Positions 12,607 to 24,544 of a DNA stretch of 64,000 bases are shown piece after piece (the stretch's first letter is position 1; every line of letters begins with the position of its first letter). Source of the DNA: Solanum dulcamara (lineage: Eukaryota > Streptophyta > Magnoliopsida > Solanales > Solanaceae). The translations under genes were made by a program, and so were the position numbers. The notes beneath the pieces are model-generated. The model ran no database searches and was not told the origin of the DNA. It was given only the letters and a program-made list of their open reading frames with translations. The stretch covers positions 30,552,001-30,616,000 of the forward strand of contig NC_077240.1 of assembly GCF_947179165.1 (NCBI RefSeq), read 5' to 3'.

Positions 12607-12782
12607 AGGCATTGAAGTGGTTGAATGAGCTTCCACAAGACTCTATCACAAACTAGAGGAAGCTGAGGGAAGCATTTCTGGAGAGGTTTTTTCCAGGCAT
12701 TGAAGTGGTTGAATGAGCTTCCACAAGACTCTATCACAAACTAGAGGAAGATGAGGGAAGCATTTCTGGAGAGGTTTTTTCC
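12607..12782 (+). repeat. 88-bp tandem duplication inside gag
   Basis: Two adjacent 88-bp copies (12607-12694 and 12695-12782) differ at one base (AAGCTG versus AAGATG). Since 88 is not a multiple of three, the duplication shifts the gag frame. The near identity implies a recent event in an otherwise old gag remnant. Confidence 0.9.
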
Positions 12783-13487
12783 ACCATCCAAGAACCTGCA
12801 AATCAAGGATGAGATCTCACAATAGTACAGGAGACTAGGAGAGATTCAGGCAGAAGTTAAAGCAGTGTCCAAATCACAATCTAAATGATGAGCACTTGAA
12901 GGAGGTATTCTACAGGTCTTGCAACTTTGTGACCAAGCCAGACATAGATGCAGCTTATGGTGGTTCATTCATGGACAAGACATTTTAGAAAGCCACAATA
13001 ATTTTGGATCATCTCAGAAAGAATAACAGAGCCTGGTACACTAAAAATACTGATATGAAAGGTTTTGGCTTTCCATTGGAGATGTTAGCAGAGAAAAAAA
13101 GGAGAGAAAAGGAACGTGATCAAGACATGGCTCACATGAGGATTCAGATGGACTTATTGACCAAACGACTGTTGGTTGGAGGGTTGGAAAAGGTAAACAT
13201 TGTGGATGTTGCAGGTCTTTATGATGACCTAACCGGTGATGAAGAAGCAAAGTATATGAACAACCAAGGGGGTTTTCGGACTTACAACTCTGGAAATAAG
13301 GTCCGAACTTTCAAAGGGATGGATATTATGATAGGGCATATCACCGCGATCAAGGTAACTGGCATAACAAGAACCACTATAAAAATGACCGGAGCGGTTT
13401 TTATGTGCATCCTAAAAATAGAGATAGAGGTGGAGTTGGAGTGAGCAACTCAAGTATGTAAGAAATAATGACTAAAGTGTTGCGAAA

Positions 13488-13492
13488 GACAG
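13488..13492. repeat. Target site duplication of the Ogre element (left, GACAG)
   Basis: GACAG precedes the left LTR; GATAG (34752-34756) follows the right LTR. The single C/T difference fits a post-insertion transition. Gag sequence of the same host element continues on both sides. Confidence 0.8.
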
Positions 13493-14418
13493 TGTTGACA
13501 CCCAATTTTGACCAACCCATAACTATTTTTCGGATTGCTATCTTAATAAATAGGCATTTTTTAAAATTATTTCTTTATTAAATAAATATATTTATATTTA
13601 GTTTTACCCAATAAATTGTATATTTTGAGATTCATAATTTATAATATTATTTCTATTTATTAATATTATTACTATTATCTTTGTTATTTTTTATTTTTAT
13701 TTATTTATTTATAATAATAATAAGCTTAATACGTTCAAATATTCTTACGTATCTATTTAGTATATATTATGTATGTGTGTGTATTTTCTTTATATAAAAA
13801 ATAAAAATAAAAAATATATTAACTAAGTCTATTTTATAATTTTCTTATTTATATTAATATGTACATATTACATATCTATTTTAATACACTTTATACACAT
13901 GCGCATATAAAGTTATTGCTTAATTAAGTTCATTATATATTTTAGTTAACTATATTAATTATAGATCCATTTTAGTACATACTCTACACATACATACATT
14001 ATATTTATACACATATATTTACATAATATATATATATATATATATATATATAAGTTGTCATTTTATGTACAAAATATTACTACTTGATAAAATTTAGGAT
14101 TTTATTTATTCAACATATATATATTATAGTTATTATTTACATAAGTAATCTATTTAATTTTCTCCATTTTATTTTAAGTGTAGTCTTCTTTACCCAATTT
14201 GTCAAAATTCTAGCCAAATAAGATTCAAATTCATCTCAATTATAGCCTATTATGAACCAAATGTGGTTATTTTAAAATCTTATTTCAAAAGATTTAATCA
14301 CATCCACCCATTTCATCTCCATCAAATATCAAGATCCAATCTCAATCACTCATCAAAATCGATCAACGGTCCAGATCAAAAGGCCATTTATTTCCTATTT
14401 TAATCCCAAAAAGACCCA

Positions 14419-14600
14419 AAACCCTAAAACTAATTTCATTTTTCCTTTTCCATCATCAAAAGAGCTCACTCTCTCTCTAACTCTCTCACCCTATCTCTCT
14501 CTCTACACTCTCTTCATCTTCTCCAAAGAGAAGACAAGACAAGTTGTCATCCTCACCATTCTCTTCCCTCATCTCTCAATCTCTCTCCTCTCACGCACCA
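14419..14600 (+). promoter_or_regulatory. Telobox and CT-rich putative promoter/leader in the Ogre LTR
   Basis: AAACCCTAA at 14419-14427 is followed by a long pyrimidine stretch with repeated CTCTCT. Teloboxes and CT-rich leaders are common in plant ribosomal-protein promoters. The same motif is present in the 3' LTR (32405-32413). No clear TATA box was seen just upstream. The role is inferred. Confidence 0.45.
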
Positions 14601-15114
14601 CCGAATACCTCTCTTCCATTCATCTCCGGTGAGAGCTCCGATGAACCACGCCGAAAAAAGGCGCCAAGCCGCCGGTAGACTAACAAGACGAGAGGTCAAA
14701 GACTGATCTTTACAAATCTGTCTTGGTATGGTTTCGTTTAACTCTTATTTTACTATATATGTTGTGTTCTTTTAGATCTAAAAGTTCATACTTTTTTTTA
14801 TGATTATTGTGTATATGTTGGGTTGATTACATCTTATGTTTGGTGTTCTTGATAAGTTTTCTTACTTGGAAAATTTAGATCTTTCTCATGTTAGACTCCG
14901 TTTATTGATTTTGTTTTCATAACAAATGTTGGCTGATTGATTACTCTAACCATTATTTTTATTTTCTTGCTTATAAGATTCACATTGTTCAAATGTTACT
15001 ACATCACTTTAGTTCTTAGTTTTGCTCCAAATGATTTGATAAACTCAAGATTCAAAGATTTTTGTTCATTCTTAATTGATTAAGATTGCAAAACATATTT
15101 ATGTTTTTTTGTTT

Positions 15115-15236
15115 ATGTTCATGTTCATGTTTATGTTTATGTTCATGTTCATGTTCATGTTCATGTTCATGTTCATGTTCATGTTCATGTCCATGTTCAT
15201 GTTCATATTCATGTTCATTTTCATGTTCATGTTCTT
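15115..15236. repeat. Hexanucleotide microsatellite (TTCATG)n
   Basis: About 20 units of TTCATG with a few TTTATG, CCATG and TTCATT variants. It lies in the part of the 5' LTR missing from the 3' LTR. It gives rise to meaningless open frames of repeated Phe-Met or Ser-Cys. Confidence 0.95.
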
Positions 15237-15557
15237 ACATTTTAATTATGTTCATGTTTATATTTTTTGTATTTAATTAAGGTTTTTACGGTAGATTATT
15301 ATTATTTGTCATTGTCTAAATGCATATCTTTTAATTTGGGTATTTATTTGATTAGCTAATTGATAACCGATATTTTTATTTTCTTGATTTAGGTTTGGAA
15401 AATGTTTAATATTTTACTAATCAGGCATAATTTATTGATTGAAATATTTGACTGTTAGGAAATAATTATAGTAAGTTTTTATAAAATTTGCTAGCATGTA
15501 GTAAGTATTTTGACATTTATCACAATTAATCTTACCTCCCTTTATTAAATTTGAAAT

Positions 15558-15675
15558 AAAGTTATTACCCCACTACTTTAAATAAAATTATTACCCCATT
15601 ACTTTAAATAAAATTATTACCCCACTACTTTAAATAAAGTTATTACCCCACTACTTTAAATACAATTATTATTCC
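15558..15675. repeat. 26-bp tandem repeat, about 5 copies
   Basis: TTATTACCCC starts at 15562, 15588, 15614 and 15640, with a degenerate fifth copy at 15666, an exact 26-bp spacing. Each unit is TTATTACCCCACTACTTTAA plus AATAAA-type filler. Within the 5' LTR only. Confidence 0.93.
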
Positions 15676-16950
15676 ACTACATTAAAGTAAAGCATCTTTT
15701 GAGTATTTTTAGGAGCAAATCTTGAAAAGTTGTTTGTTTTTTTTACCTTTTTAAAAAAAATTGAATTAAAGAGACTTGACAAGTTGTCTTTGTTGATTGA
15801 GATTATCTTTTACCTATCTATATAAAGACATAGATACACACACAAGAAAAAAAAAAGAGACAGAGAGAGTTAAGAAAGAAAAAGGAGAAGAAAAAAAAAT
15901 ATTTTTACTTTATAGTTTAATATCTCAAACAAAAACGAAAACAAAAGAGAGTTGCTTGCATACTTTAATATTCTAGTTCTAGTGTTTAGCATTGAGTTTC
16001 AGATTTCTATTTGCTTATTCTTCTAACTAAAGTATCCAGGTTAGTTTCGACTTTTCTTATATGTTGGTTTATTATTTTATTTTGTTTGTTTGTTCAGTTG
16101 AAATATATTTATAATCGTGATGTATCCCTATATTATTCGTATACTGCTTTGTATCTTCCTCATAGTTTAGCAGGATTTGAACTTCAAATTTTGAGACACG
16201 AAGAGTTTGTTTGGGTCAAAGAAGCTACTACTTTTATGTCTCTGTTTATTTTTTATTTACTTTTTTTTAGTTGTAATAAGTTTGTAAACGTTATATAATA
16301 AAATTATTTGGGGATTGCTTAAGGGAGGGGGGGGGGGAATTACGTGCTACCCGTATTTTTATTTTTCATCTTAATTTGTGTGTATGCGCTATAAGAGTTT
16401 TAGATTATTTTAAAAAATATGATTTTAAGTTTATTCCTATGGATACATATTTACTTAATTAAAATCGGCTTGAAACTAGTAAAATTAATCTAAATAGCCC
16501 ATTATCATGCGTAGCCTAACTTTATGTGTTTATCCTTGTCTAGTTTGAAGTAAAGTCATGTTCTCATCTTTATAAAAAATAAAATTTTAATGATTAGTTT
16601 ATATTAGAATATATCTTTAATTAGAAATCATACAAATATAATTTAATTAAAATTATATAGAAATTATGCCTATCTAACTCAATTATGTTATGAGCATATT
16701 ATGATTATAGAAATAATGCCAACATGTTTTCACATATTGTTAAATATCAGTTCGTATATAAATACTCAGAAGATAATAAATATTTTTATGTCACATTATC
16801 AAGAAATCATGTTGCATAAGATTTATTCAATATATTTTTAGCATGCTAAAATTATTTAGAAATCATGTCTATAAGACTTAATCAATATCTCTATGTTTTG
16901 TAAAACTATGTTTATAGGTTTAATAACAATTTTAGCATATCATTTAGATG

Positions 16951-16951
<1 letters not shown>

Positions 16952-17003
<52 letters not shown>
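16952..17003. repeat. (TA)n microsatellite in the Ogre 5' LTR
   Basis: About 50 bp of alternating TA. The equivalent tract in the 3' LTR (near 33362-33377) is only about 16 bp, so the tract has changed length since insertion. Confidence 0.9.
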
Positions 17004-17009
<6 letters not shown>

Positions 17010-18382
17010 TCGTGTAGACATAATGCTTATGGGTTAATTAATTTTTGCATATTATGTTATATAGAAATCATGTATATAGTATTTATATAATAATTTTCAG
17101 CATGTTAAACTTATGAGTAAAAATCTTGCCTACAGGATTTTAATAATTATTTATCATATTATTTACATTAAATCATGCTTATAATATTTAATAAATTTTC
17201 ATCATATCATTTCATTTATGAACCATGCCTACAGTATCTTTTTTTATAAATTTTCAATATGTCATAAAATATAAATCTTGTTCACTAAGATCTTTAGTTA
17301 ATAATTAAAGTTATCAATAATTTTATTACAAGTAGTCTAACAATTAAGATTACTCTTATATAATTAATTAGTTAAACTATGTCTCTACATTGTATTAGCT
17401 TTGTATTTGCACACACATATAATCATTAGGACCCTCACAATTTATATATATTTTCAAGCATGTTAATTAATTAAATCAGAGGCTTACTTGAGATTTTATG
17501 TGCTAACTGCTCGTCCTATTTGTTTTGTTTAACGATGTGTCTAATTAAAAAACTTACATTTCCTTTTAGTCTAGAACCTATCCAGTTAGTAAATTCAATG
17601 CCTCTTGAATATTAAGTTGGGTCGATAGACACACTTTAGGATGTTAGTTCTTACTTCCTTCAGATCACTCTAGGATTATAGTAACAAATGAATATAGGAG
17701 GGGTAGGGGTAGATAGGCCCTTCGGAAATAATGGAAATCGACCCGAGCAGAAAATGACAAAATACTATATTTTTGTCTTCCGATTAATAAGTCGGCGCTG
17801 ATCCGAAGAATATGAGTACAAAAAATATTTCTACCCTATTTTTTAAATACTTTCGTTTGTATATATTTGGGGTAGTTTATTTATTATTTCGTTTGCCTTT
17901 ATTTAATTAATTGATGATATTTATTTATCCTGTGTTAATTGTTTAATTTAACTTGATTAAATCCCCTAAAGAGAGACCATTTTTGTTTCATTATTTCTTC
18001 TTTATTTAATCATTTTACAAAGTCAATCATTCTTATAAATTATCTTGAATATTTTAAAATTTATATTTTTCTCAAAATGGTTTAATACTTTAATTATTGT
18101 TAAAACACATTTTCCCAAAGTTAGTCAAATAATTTTTAAATCGTTGGATAACCGCATGTTGGCGGTTATTTTAAGAGCTAAAACCTTCTTAAAATAGTAA
18201 TATGAACCTCCTACTTTTTTCTATAAATTTTTAAGACTTAAATCTGTTATAGGGTCTTTTAAATTAAGTTTTCTTAATTTCTTTAAAAAATTAAGTGGCG
18301 ACTCCTCTTTTATTAAAATTGATTTTTTCTCTAAAAGTTGAAATTAATTTTAATTTCCGTCCATTTTTCGACATAACAGAAA

Positions 18383-18400
18383 TGGCGACTCCGCTGGGGA
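18383..18400 (+). promoter_or_regulatory. Primer binding site of the Ogre element
   Basis: TGGCGACTCCGCTGGGGA lies four bases after the LTR end. It fits the tRNA-Arg-type primer site that I recall as reported for Ogre elements. The tRNA match was not checked against a tRNA set. Confidence 0.75.
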
Positions 18401-18998
18401 ATTAATTAGGTTCTAATCATTAGATTTGACTAACCTACTTGACTAACTATTCAGGAATGTAATAATTAGTAATTCATTTTTTATTTGCGCCTTAAATGTT
18501 TAAATTATAATTTGCTTTCTTTATTTGCGCCTTATATGTTTAAAATTATAATTATTGAATTGTCATCACATGCATTAATTCCGCCAAATGGCAAATAGTT
18601 TGCATTAGGATTAAGGGCGGTTACGTAGTCACCTGCACCTGTTCCTTCAGAAAATAACCATTACTTCTTGAAGTAATAAATGGGTAGTTGGTTCGTGGTC
18701 GTCCAACGCCGTTTATTATATTCAGCCCGCAGTTTGTCCGACTTGGGTATCCAGTCTCTTTTCAACACCCACTCTAGTCTACCTAGTGTAGAGCGAAACC
18801 AAATCCCTATTTAAGCATCAACTTAAGATGTCTTAATACCCAAGGTGTATTAAGTCCATTAGCAAACCGCCAAATCATGTCTAAAGGTCCATAACTTGAA
18901 GACATATCATTCTTATGTGACATTATGAAAGATGTATGTGCGTAACCAAACTGTTACCCATGGGGGCGGGGGTGCTAACAGTATCTTGTTTTGGAGGT
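18401..18998 (+). other. Leader between primer site and ORF1
   Basis: Noncoding leader. It contains two copies of a TTATTTGCGCCTTA-AATGTTTAAA-type sequence (around 18482 and 18521), a local duplication of about 40 bp. Otherwise nothing recognised. Confidence 0.6.
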
Positions 18999-20605
18999 AT
19001 GGCTAATTCTCTCAAATTCGACATGATCATAGAAGCGCCTTTGAATCTCAAAATGTGGTGGAACAATCTCAATAGAGATCACAAAAAGACGTTTAATCGG
19101 CACATGGGGCTATTGCCATCACTCTTGGAAATGCCCATTTGGCCTGAATTGATCGAAGCCCTCACCGGATACTAGGATAATGAAAAAATGGTATTTCGTT
19201 TTGGGACCGTAGAAATCACCCCAACAATTGAGGAAATTCGAGATGCTATAGACACCGTCGGCACAGGATTAAAGAGAAGGGTCAAAAAAGAAGAGAACAT
19301 TCTGATTCCCAATAAGCCAACCGCTGAAGATATTATAAAATACCTCAAGCTGAAAAGGGATCAGGCTGATTGGGTTCATGGATCAAGTGTTGCTTTCAGG
19401 GACCTGCACAATCGATTTGGACATACAGATTTTTACGTAACCTTTAATCAGGATTTCCAGTCATATAAAAATGGGATGAGACACGACCGCTAGCGTTTGC
19501 CATTGCACTGTTAGGAACTATGGTATTTCCTCAGGGCCCGAGCCTCTCTATCAACACTAAGATTATCATGTTTGCTCACACCGCCTTTCATGGGCTTATT
19601 AGTCAAGGAGTAGTGAACTATTACCCGCTTGCACCTACTATCTTAGCTGACATATACCGCGCCTTGGGAAGGTGCAGGAATGGGCATCACTACTTTCAAG
19701 GATGTGACATGCTCCTCCAATGGTGGATAATGATTCACTTACTCAAGGTACAAGGAACTCAAGAACTCACTATTCTGGATAATAGGGACCATCTCTTGGG
19801 TTTTAAACATGAGTTGTATTGGGGGGATCTCGATAGGAGAAGAACCAAAGCAGAATGGGCTCGAATATTCTACGGGTTAAGAGACGATGATATACAATGG
19901 ATGTTCAGTAGGTTCATTTCAAAGGAAATCATGATACGAGGCCATAAGCATCCCTTTTTGCCGCTTCTGGGCATCCGAGGCATTCGTCCATATGCACCTA
20001 TCAGGGTTATGAGGCAATTCGGGAAAAAGCAGATCATACCTCTAACAGGGCATACCAGTATTTATGTGTTCGACCACAGAGATGAAAAAGTCCCAAATGC
20101 GGGAAATATATTGAGGGAATGGAATAATCCCCCAAAATTGGTTGAAGGTACTCTTGCTGAAAACCGATTCAACACTAGATACGTGGAAGGATACAAAAGT
20201 TGGCTAAGCAACAACGTGCAAGGTCTTTCATTTTCAGTTCCAAACATTTATCGCAGTATCAAAGATAAAGAGTCAGAAGCAAAGATTGAATTCGAACAAG
20301 TCAAGAAGAGAGCACGGGAAATGCACAAGGCGTTCCTCCAAAAACAAAAAGAGGACACATATACCATAGAAATCCAGCAACACACTATAGAAAGCCTAAC
20401 CCAAGAATTAGAAGACTTAAGAGGCGATCTTAGAGATTTGGATACTTGGATGGAAACGTGGAAAGAGAGCACAAGGTCTCAAACTTGGGAGGAAAAGGGG
20501 CATTGGTATGATGGTTATTGGTTAATGGCTCAGTATACGCTTCGTCAAGCCATGGGTCAAACGAAGAGGAGCCGAGGAGAAGAAGGACCGTTGGGAACAC
20601 CTTAG
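18999..20605 (+). pseudogene. Ogre ORF1 (extra ORF upstream of gag), broken
   Basis: Reads MANSLKFDMI from 18999, with a TAG at 19173 and a further stop and frameshift near 19470-19493. It then stays open from about 19497 to 20605. It encodes about 530 residues in total. The middle (GTMVFPQGPSLSINTKI ... YYPLAPTILADIYRALGRC) and the motif HPFLPLLGIRGIRPYAPIRVMRQFG are features I associate with the plant-mobile-domain-like ORF1 family of Tat/Ogre elements (DUF7745-type, from memory). The C-terminus (about residues 430-490) is rich in Glu, Lys and Gln (KIEFEQVKKRAREMHKAFLQ, ESLTQELEDL) and likely coiled coil. The function of this protein is unknown. It is separated from gag by a 500-bp spacer. 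Confidence 0.8.
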
Positions 20606-21109
20606 TAGTTTCGCCCTTGCGTGGGTTTTGTTCCATGTATTTTCAATTGTTTACCCCTGCGTGGGTTTGCCTTTACGTATTTTATTTTTGATGCACTTTT
20701 CTGAGATGACCCCTGCGTGGGCCTCTTTTGCTTTTTGTATTCCTCTTAAAAATCCTATTTTTGTTTTTGCCCTCTTTTGTATCTCGGGGTAATAGAATGG
20801 TTTAAATGTTCACATACATCTTTCAAATCCGCTAGGCCTACCCTTTGGCATAAAAGGGCAACCTATATTTGTTTAGGATGCGCAATAACAGTTTATGTGT
20901 CTTATGTGTTTATTTGTCTCATTATATTTGATATTGTGCATTACGTGTTATGAACAATGAATAACATGTTTGTTTTTCAGTTGTTCTTCTCTTATTCAGG
21001 TATTTTAAAATTGATATGTGTTGATAAACTGGCCGAACACCCTTATTTCACGAAATCAAAGGCTTCCAAAGATTCCTTCCCCAATCAAAATCTGTTAGTA
21101 GAGAAAAAA
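20606..21109 (+). other. Spacer between ORF1 and gag
   Basis: Noncoding. It carries three copies of a C-C-Y-TGCGTGGG motif (near 20615, 20655 and 20710) in T-rich context. A T-rich run ending in a CAG at 20978-20981 could be a splice acceptor for a gag message, but no matching donor is assigned. Confidence 0.6.
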
Positions 21110-24100
21110 ATGACTGGCAATAATGACAATACTGGTTTGACAGAGATTATTGTGACAGACCCTGTCATTGCTGAACAAAATGAATTGATTGCACAATTGG
21201 TGCAACAAATTGCTGAGATGAGAGTTGAGATACAAACAAATCGAGAGTTGTCAAATTTGGCTATCACCACCAACACGCCGACTCCAGGCGAAGAAACGCC
21301 TTTATTCCACTTCCCTTCTCTAAATTCAAGTATGGAATACGTTCAAAACTCATCCTTGAACCCCACTCAAAACACCTTCATTGTTGACCTCACTACTACG
21401 AATCCTCATCATGCCTCTGCTTCCTACCAAGCACCCCCTCACCCTCAAAGTACCAACCCTCCAACCTTCCATCCCCCACAAAATACCAGTCATCAAGTTC
21501 ATCTTCCCCCATAAAACCAAAATATTAACAATCCACAGACCTTTTTCCATCATCAAAATCAACATATAAACCGGCAGACATGTCCCCAAAATTACCAAGC
21601 TCTTCAAAATACACAAAATTCCCCATTCATCCCTCCCTTGCCTCAAAAGACAGCTTTCCAAATCCCAATCCCAAATGAACCCTATGCCAATGGTTCCAAA
21701 CTTGATCACTATGAGGAACAGGAAAAGGAGTGGAAGGCGAAGGAAAAGACGACCAAGTGGAACATGCAAGAGGAGATCATGAAAGCTATGAAGGAGTTTC
21801 ATTACACTCCGGATGTTGCAGGACTAAATTATGAAGATTTGTGTATCCACCCAAATTTAGACCTTCCCGAGGGGTTCAAAGTGCCAAAATTTGATACTTT
21901 CGAAGGAACCGGAAATCCTTTGGCTCATCTGAGGGTTAGGAAGAATGAGGCTTTGCTAATGCGGCTCTTTAGCCGAAGTTTAAGCGGAGAGGCTTTGGAA
22001 TGGTTCAGCGCCCAAGAAATAAAACAATGGCCCAATTGGAACGCTCTGGCCAAAGATTTTATCGAGAGGTTTGCGTACAATGTGGAGATCGTTCCCGATC
22101 GATATTCTTTGGAGAAGATCAAACAAAAATCCACTGAAAATTATCGTGAGTATGCATATAGGTGGAGGAAAGAGGCCGCCAGAGTTCGACCTCCCATGAT
22201 AGAGAAAGAAATTGTGGAAGTATTTATATGCATGCAAGAGCCCGAATACTATGAAAGATTGATGTTGCTCGTTGGAGCAAAATTTGCTGAGATAGTCAAG
22301 GTAGGAGAAACTATCGAGGATGGGCTCAAGACCGGAAAGGTATCCCGTATAGCCTCCTCAACTGGGTCTTCGGGATTGTTTAAGAAGAAGTGAAAGGATG
22401 TATCTACCATCTCCTACATGCCTGAAGGGAAGAGGTTCGCCAACAGCAAGCCAGGAAAATCTACATCTTTCAAGACCTATCCACGAGATCCACAAAATTC
22501 ACATCAAGTTTACTACACTCAACCGAATCACCAAACCCCACCCTCCAGTTACCAAATCCCATACCCAAATTACCAAGTCCCTTTTCAAAATTATCAAACT
22601 CCACCTCCCAATTACCCAGCTCTACATTACCAAAACACCCCGCTAAACTACCAAGCTCCATAACCAAATTACCAAACTCAGCCGTGTCCAAGATTCCAAA
22701 CTCCCGCACCTTTCCACCAAAGTCGCCCGAGTTATCGTCATGTACCCCCACCCCCACAAAATAACTACAACCATTCTCAACCCAATTTTGAAAATAGGCC
22801 TGTTAGGACTTTTACTCCTCTTGTAGAAAGTCGGACCAAGTTGTTCGAGAGATTGAGAGATGCAGGCATTATTCACCCTATTGCACCCAAACCGGCTAAT
22901 ATGAGCTCTAGATTCTTCAGAGATGACAAAATATGTGCGTATCACTCCAACAGTGTTGGGCATGATAAGGAAACTTGTGTCAATTTGAAGCACAAGATTT
23001 AGGATTTGATTGATCGTGAGGTCGTCATTCTCCAAACTGCCACCCCTAATGTCAATAGTAATCCTTTGCCAAATCATGGAGGGGTTAATATGATTGAGGT
23101 AGAAGAGGATTGGCGTGTCACGAAGGCCATAGTCCCAGCCTATCCTAATAATCTAGAAATGGTTGTGGCTTCACTAAGCATAAGAGAGAAATCGAATTTT
23201 ATGATTTTGACACCTCCAGAGGTCATTGCTTTGGTGCCTAAAGATATCCCTAATCAAAAGAAGTTTGTGATCGAGACTGCAACAACTCAGGGGATGACGT
23301 GGTCTGGTAGGTGTTACACCAGAAGAGTTGGCTCAAGGGTGGCATAAGAAAGATCAACAAAAGAGGCCGATCAGTGAAGCGGAGGCTGAAGAGTTTTGGC
23401 AGAAGATGCAGCCAAAAGAATATTCTATAGTGAAACACCTGGAGAAAGTACCTGCCCAAATCTCAGTGTGGGCATTGTTGATGAGCTCGTAACAGCACAA
23501 GCATGCTTTGATGAAAGCTTTGGATGACACTTACATACCCGTGGGTATAGACGGGGATAATCTGGCTACTATGGTGAGTCGAGTTATTCAAGGACACCGC
23601 ATCAGTTTTAGCGACGAAGAGTTACCTTTTGAAGGTGTGATGCATAACAAAGCTCTTTATGTCACTATTATGTATCGGGAAAAGATCATGAATTGTGTAT
23701 TGATCGATGATAGATCGAGTCTTAATATTTTCCCTTTATCAACTCTCAAACAATTGAACTTTGATTTAGGGAAAGTCCGACAGAACCAAGTTAATGTAAG
23801 GGCTTTCGATGGGGGTCAAAGAGATACATTAGGAGCTGTGAACTTGGGTATTCAAGTAGGTCCTGTTGATTTCGTTGTAGAGTGTCAGATGATGGACATC
23901 ATCACCAGCTACAACCTATTATTAGGAAGACCATGGATCCATATGGCTGGAGCCGTGCCCTCTACTCTCCATCAGATGATAAAATTTGTAAAGAATGACC
24001 GTGAGGTTGTCGTTTATGGTGAAGGAAGTCATGCAAATAATTGCGCGCCAATTGTTGATGACATTACTAGAGGTACCGACTTCTACATAGTGGAGCTAGT

Positions 24101-24544
24101 AAATGCCACTGGTGATGATTTGGCCTCGCAGCCTCCTATGCCTTCGGTTTATAAAATGATAGCCACTGTCATGCTCCGAGGAGGTTTTGAGCCAGGTTTT
24201 GGATTGGGGAAGTACTTACAAGGAGTCATTGAGCCCATTCAGATTCCCGAAAAAGGATTAAAGTATAGTTTGGGATATGTCCCTACAGAAGATGATGAGG
24301 CAGATGTGACAAATAGGAAGATTGATCGGGTACTGGCTAGGCTAATACCTCACTTGTATATGTCATTTCCAGTTTGAGAATATGTCAATGATGGCGATCT
24401 TGAGGAAGGAATCTGGAATCTTTTTGAAGAAGTTGACACAATCTTAGAGGAAGAAACGGGGACATCGGGCATCCGTGATGCTGAGCCAGAGGAGCAATTA
24501 TCTAATTGGACATCCGCACCGCTCTTAGTCCCTTACTTGTCTTG
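21110..24544 (+). pseudogene. gag-protease of the Ogre element, with G-patch
   Basis: Starts MTGNNDNTG at 21110; a nearby in-frame upstream ATG at 20957 looks like leader. Gag proper (about 21640-22390) contains the retrotransposon gag core (GNPLAHLRVRKNEALLMRLFSRSLSGEALEWF). A Pro/Gln/Tyr-rich low-complexity stretch follows (22420-22790), then a C-x2-H-x5-H-x4-C knuckle (CAYHSNSVGHDKETC). The protease around 23640-23930 has the active-site triplet D-D-R (VLIDDRSSLN) in place of D-x-G, so it is probably dead. A G-patch (RGGFEPGFGLGKYLQG) lies at about 24176-24225. In-frame stops occur at 21512, 22391, 22661, 23000, about 23490 and 24375, with a frameshift near 23300. The exon ends at the intron donor. 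Confidence 0.88.

Larger units (their letters stand above)
12550..13492 (+). pseudogene. gag (5' piece) of an Athila-like gypsy element
   Basis: Frames with stops encode a gag-like stretch (RLRLFPLSLSGEALKWLNELPQDSI, then EAFLERFF ... and a later LEMLAEKKRREKERDQDM block). These resemble the gag of Athila-type elements, a Ty3/gypsy lineage without chromodomain. The reading frame is broken by an 88-bp tandem duplication and by stops. The 5' LTR and leader are missing; sequence to the left is an unrelated LTR relic. At 13492 the frame is interrupted by the Ogre-type insertion, and the same gag resumes at 34752. The family call is from memory of conserved gag words. Confidence 0.7.
13493..18378 (+). 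repeat. 5' LTR of the Ogre-type element
   Basis: A 4886-bp repeat. In order it holds: an AT-rich U3; an (AT)n tract at 14029-14052; a telobox-like AAACCCTAA at 14419; a CT-rich leader-like stretch (14465-14600); a GC-richer patch (14620-14700); a 1.58-kb segment (14790-16369) absent from the 3' LTR; a long (TA)n tract (about 16952-17003); and the terminal TCGACATAACA. The telobox plus CT-rich arrangement resembles plant housekeeping promoters, so transcription may start near here (inference). Confidence 0.92.

Noticed and set aside
15076..15280. Open frames of repeated Phe-Met or Cys-Ser
   Set aside because: Product of the (TTCATG)n microsatellite.
16320..16340. Run of 11 G as a G-quadruplex
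   Set aside because: A single homopolymer run without further G tracts nearby; likely sequence noise or slippage.
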